Shown in pieces: positions 62,201-64,000 of a stretch of DNA of 64,000 bases. The position numbers were made by a program, and so were the translations under genes. Under the pieces are notes generated by a model. The model searched no databases and had not been told where the DNA came from. It saw nothing but the letters and a program-made list of their open reading frames with translations. Within the stretch, counting starts at the first letter, position 1; every line of letters begins with the position of its first letter. Origin of the DNA: Burhinus oedicnemus (lineage: Eukaryota; Chordata; Aves; Charadriiformes; Burhinidae); the NCBI GenBank assembly GCA_008921705.1, contig VFFE01007501.1, positions 124,001 to 188,000 on the forward strand, in the 5' to 3' direction.

Positions 62201-64000
62201 GAGCCTCCAATCTCTTTAGAATTCCTTCAGAAAACATGCAGTCCCTCAAGGCCCAAAGACGTGCAGAGATGCTGTAATTCCTCCAGTCCTGGACATACAA
62301 TTTATTCTTATCACCTTGTCCATAACCTTCCATTCATTTTCAGCTTATTTGCAGCTCCCTCTTTCTCTTCCCCTCCCATCTTCTGTACCTCCATAAGGCT
62401 TCAAAATGAGAGATACATTTCAAAGAAAAGAAAAAAAAGGGAAGAGAAGGGTAATACCTTTTCAACTCCAAAATATTTCCTGTAATTCCCAGCTTATGGG
62501 AGCAGGGCACTAGGACAGAGGCCAGACCTTGATCATTAAGATTTTGTCCTTAATTTACCTATGGGTGAAGTCCTGAAAGACTGGGAAGCTTTCTTCAGAA
62601 GGCTGGGGCAGGAATTCAAGGAGCATAGGGCACGCAGGTCTCATTGATGCTCTGCTGATACTGTGGTTTCAAAGAGCATTTGCTGCAGTTGCTTTGACTG
62701 ACTGGGAAATTGCATCTTCCCTTTACAGGTGGTGGGTGTCCTTGCCTTCCTTACCTCCTAGTTCAACAAGTCACCAGCAGGGGAAAATGCCTCTGACCTG
62801 AGCATAAGTATTGGCTTGACTTGATTTTGTTCCTAAGATCTCCTTCCTTTCCGCAAGCTTGATGCTGTTGCTCCTGAATAGCTGGCTCCACTGTGAAAGC
62901 ACATTTGTGTTTAAAGATATCCCACAGAGAGCTAACGGGGTAGGTTAGAGAAGCACGCAGAAACAAGGGTGCGAGAGTTATTACTCTCCTAAAACATTTG
63001 CCTTTATTGCTGCTGCTACTGAGACGGCTGCCACATTCATCCCTGAGAGGTGGTCCAAGCCTGTTGACTGCTGTGCTGTGTGATGCCCTGCTTTAGGAAA
63101 GACTGCAAGACTGCAAACATGACACTTTGCTCCTATCAGTAGTCATCGAGTGTGCTGGGTGCTGGATAACTACAGGAAACACAGAAGACTTGGAAATTGG
63201 TGAAATATCCCTTCTGTCCATTTTCCTTCCCAGTTGGGAATGCCAAATGTAATGGGTCACACCTCCCCCTGCCATGGAGCGGAGTGGTTTCACATGTCCA
63301 TGAACAGCGAAGTTGCAAAGACACTTGCAGGAAGAACAAACCCAGAAACTTCCTTGCTAAAGAAAGATGAACTGAAGAAGAGTTAAGAAGAAATTGCCCC
63401 CGAGTAGAGGACTCCTCACTCCAGGCTGCAGAGCTGTTGGAAAGCTGAGGACTTGGATCTTCATAAAGGGCTGACTGCACGTCACCCACCTGGGCAGAGG
63501 GCAACTGTGCCAGCATAAGCTCTACCTGACAGAGGCCCTCCAGCAACTGAAGGAGCTCCACTGCGTCTAAACACTGAAAGCAATTTCTATCAAGTTCTGA
63601 AAACCAGATCTCTCCTCTTTCTCAAGTCACTTGGCTTGTACCACGTTGTATTGTGCCTCACAACAGGGGAAGGCACATGGCCCTGCGGCTTTAGAGAGGG
63701 GGGGAGCTTTTTTGTGGTCCCTTTGAGGACTGGGACGGTGTCATCTGCCTCTGGAATGGCACAGTCTCTCTGGTCTGCTGGGGTGTCATGCACAGCTCAC
63801 ATTTCACACCAGCCAAGCCCACTGGTGGTCACATTTTCTGGGAAGACTTGTCACTACCCACCTTCCCTGCTGGGGTCTGGTCCATGCTCACCTGTGCTTC
63901 CAGGGGGTCTGATGGCTCATGTCATTGTTACCTTGGTACTCATCTTTTTAGACAAAGTCTAACGGTTCTGAATTGGCAGCCCTGGAAAAAGAAGCCCTTT
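59291..64000. other. Unique non-coding DNA
   Basis: No gene or repeat family recognised. A pyrimidine-rich tract (about 62346-62385) faces a purine-rich tract (about 62420-62450). CTTTCTCTTCCC and GGGAAGAGAAGG could pair with one mismatch. The 171-codon plus-strand frame at 61970-62485 runs across this biased region and its translation is low-complexity and unfamiliar. It is judged to be chance. Confidence 0.6.

Noticed and set aside
61970..62485. 171-codon plus-strand open frame
   Set aside because: Spans a pyrimidine-rich then purine-rich region that naturally lacks stops. Product is Ser/Pro/Lys-biased and unfamiliar.
62773..62790. CACCAGCAGGGGAAAA as a CTCF site
   Set aside because: First half fits, but the GGC following the G-run is absent.
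1..64000. Bacterial-type features (operons, CRISPR arrays, phage or plasmid modules, toxin-antitoxin pairs)
   Set aside because: None seen. CR1 and LTR content shows vertebrate DNA, so such categories do not apply.

Overview
This window is vertebrate nuclear DNA, most probably from a bird. Three CR1 non-LTR retrotransposon copies end in the diagnostic ATTCTRTG octamer. A 559-bp solo LTR has TGTCATGGTTT...AAACCATGACA termini and matches a very common avian endogenous-retrovirus LTR type. I see no operons, ribosome-binding sites, tRNA or rRNA genes, CRISPR arrays or bacterial-type genes. No open frame outside CR1 resembles a protein I recognise, and none is longer than chance allows in about 64 kb of this composition. 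The best description is a gene desert or the inside of a very large intron.

Layout. 1-32,349 is essentially unique non-coding DNA. It holds a pure (TATTT)n microsatellite (6936-7033), a T/G-rich tract (12900-12982), homeodomain-motif clusters (about 4650-4760, 8620-8700, 14580-14700), a near-palindromic RFX X-box next to a forkhead-like site (16773-16800), one CpG-rich block (17690-17900), a 24-bp double palindrome (25374-25397) and several short hairpins. 32,350-33,002 is a 5'-truncated CR1 that carries its own fold-back insertion. 36,142-36,700 is the solo LTR. About 39,990-40,508 is an older CR1 fragment. About 47,431-50,332 is a long CR1 with decayed endonuclease and reverse-transcriptase domains. 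A good CTCF-like motif lies about 90 bp past its 3' end. 50,450-64,000 is again unique, with a conserved-enhancer-like AT-rich cluster at 58,980-59,290.

No genes here can be said to work together. What can be described is a set of dead mobile elements, all four on the plus strand, in a background that may contain long-range regulatory elements. No undescribed protein-coding system is visible. The most checkable leads are the CTCF-like site beside the CR1 end, the RFX/forkhead pair, the fold-back insertion in the 32-kb CR1, the enhancer-like clusters and two orphan splice-acceptor-like sites.
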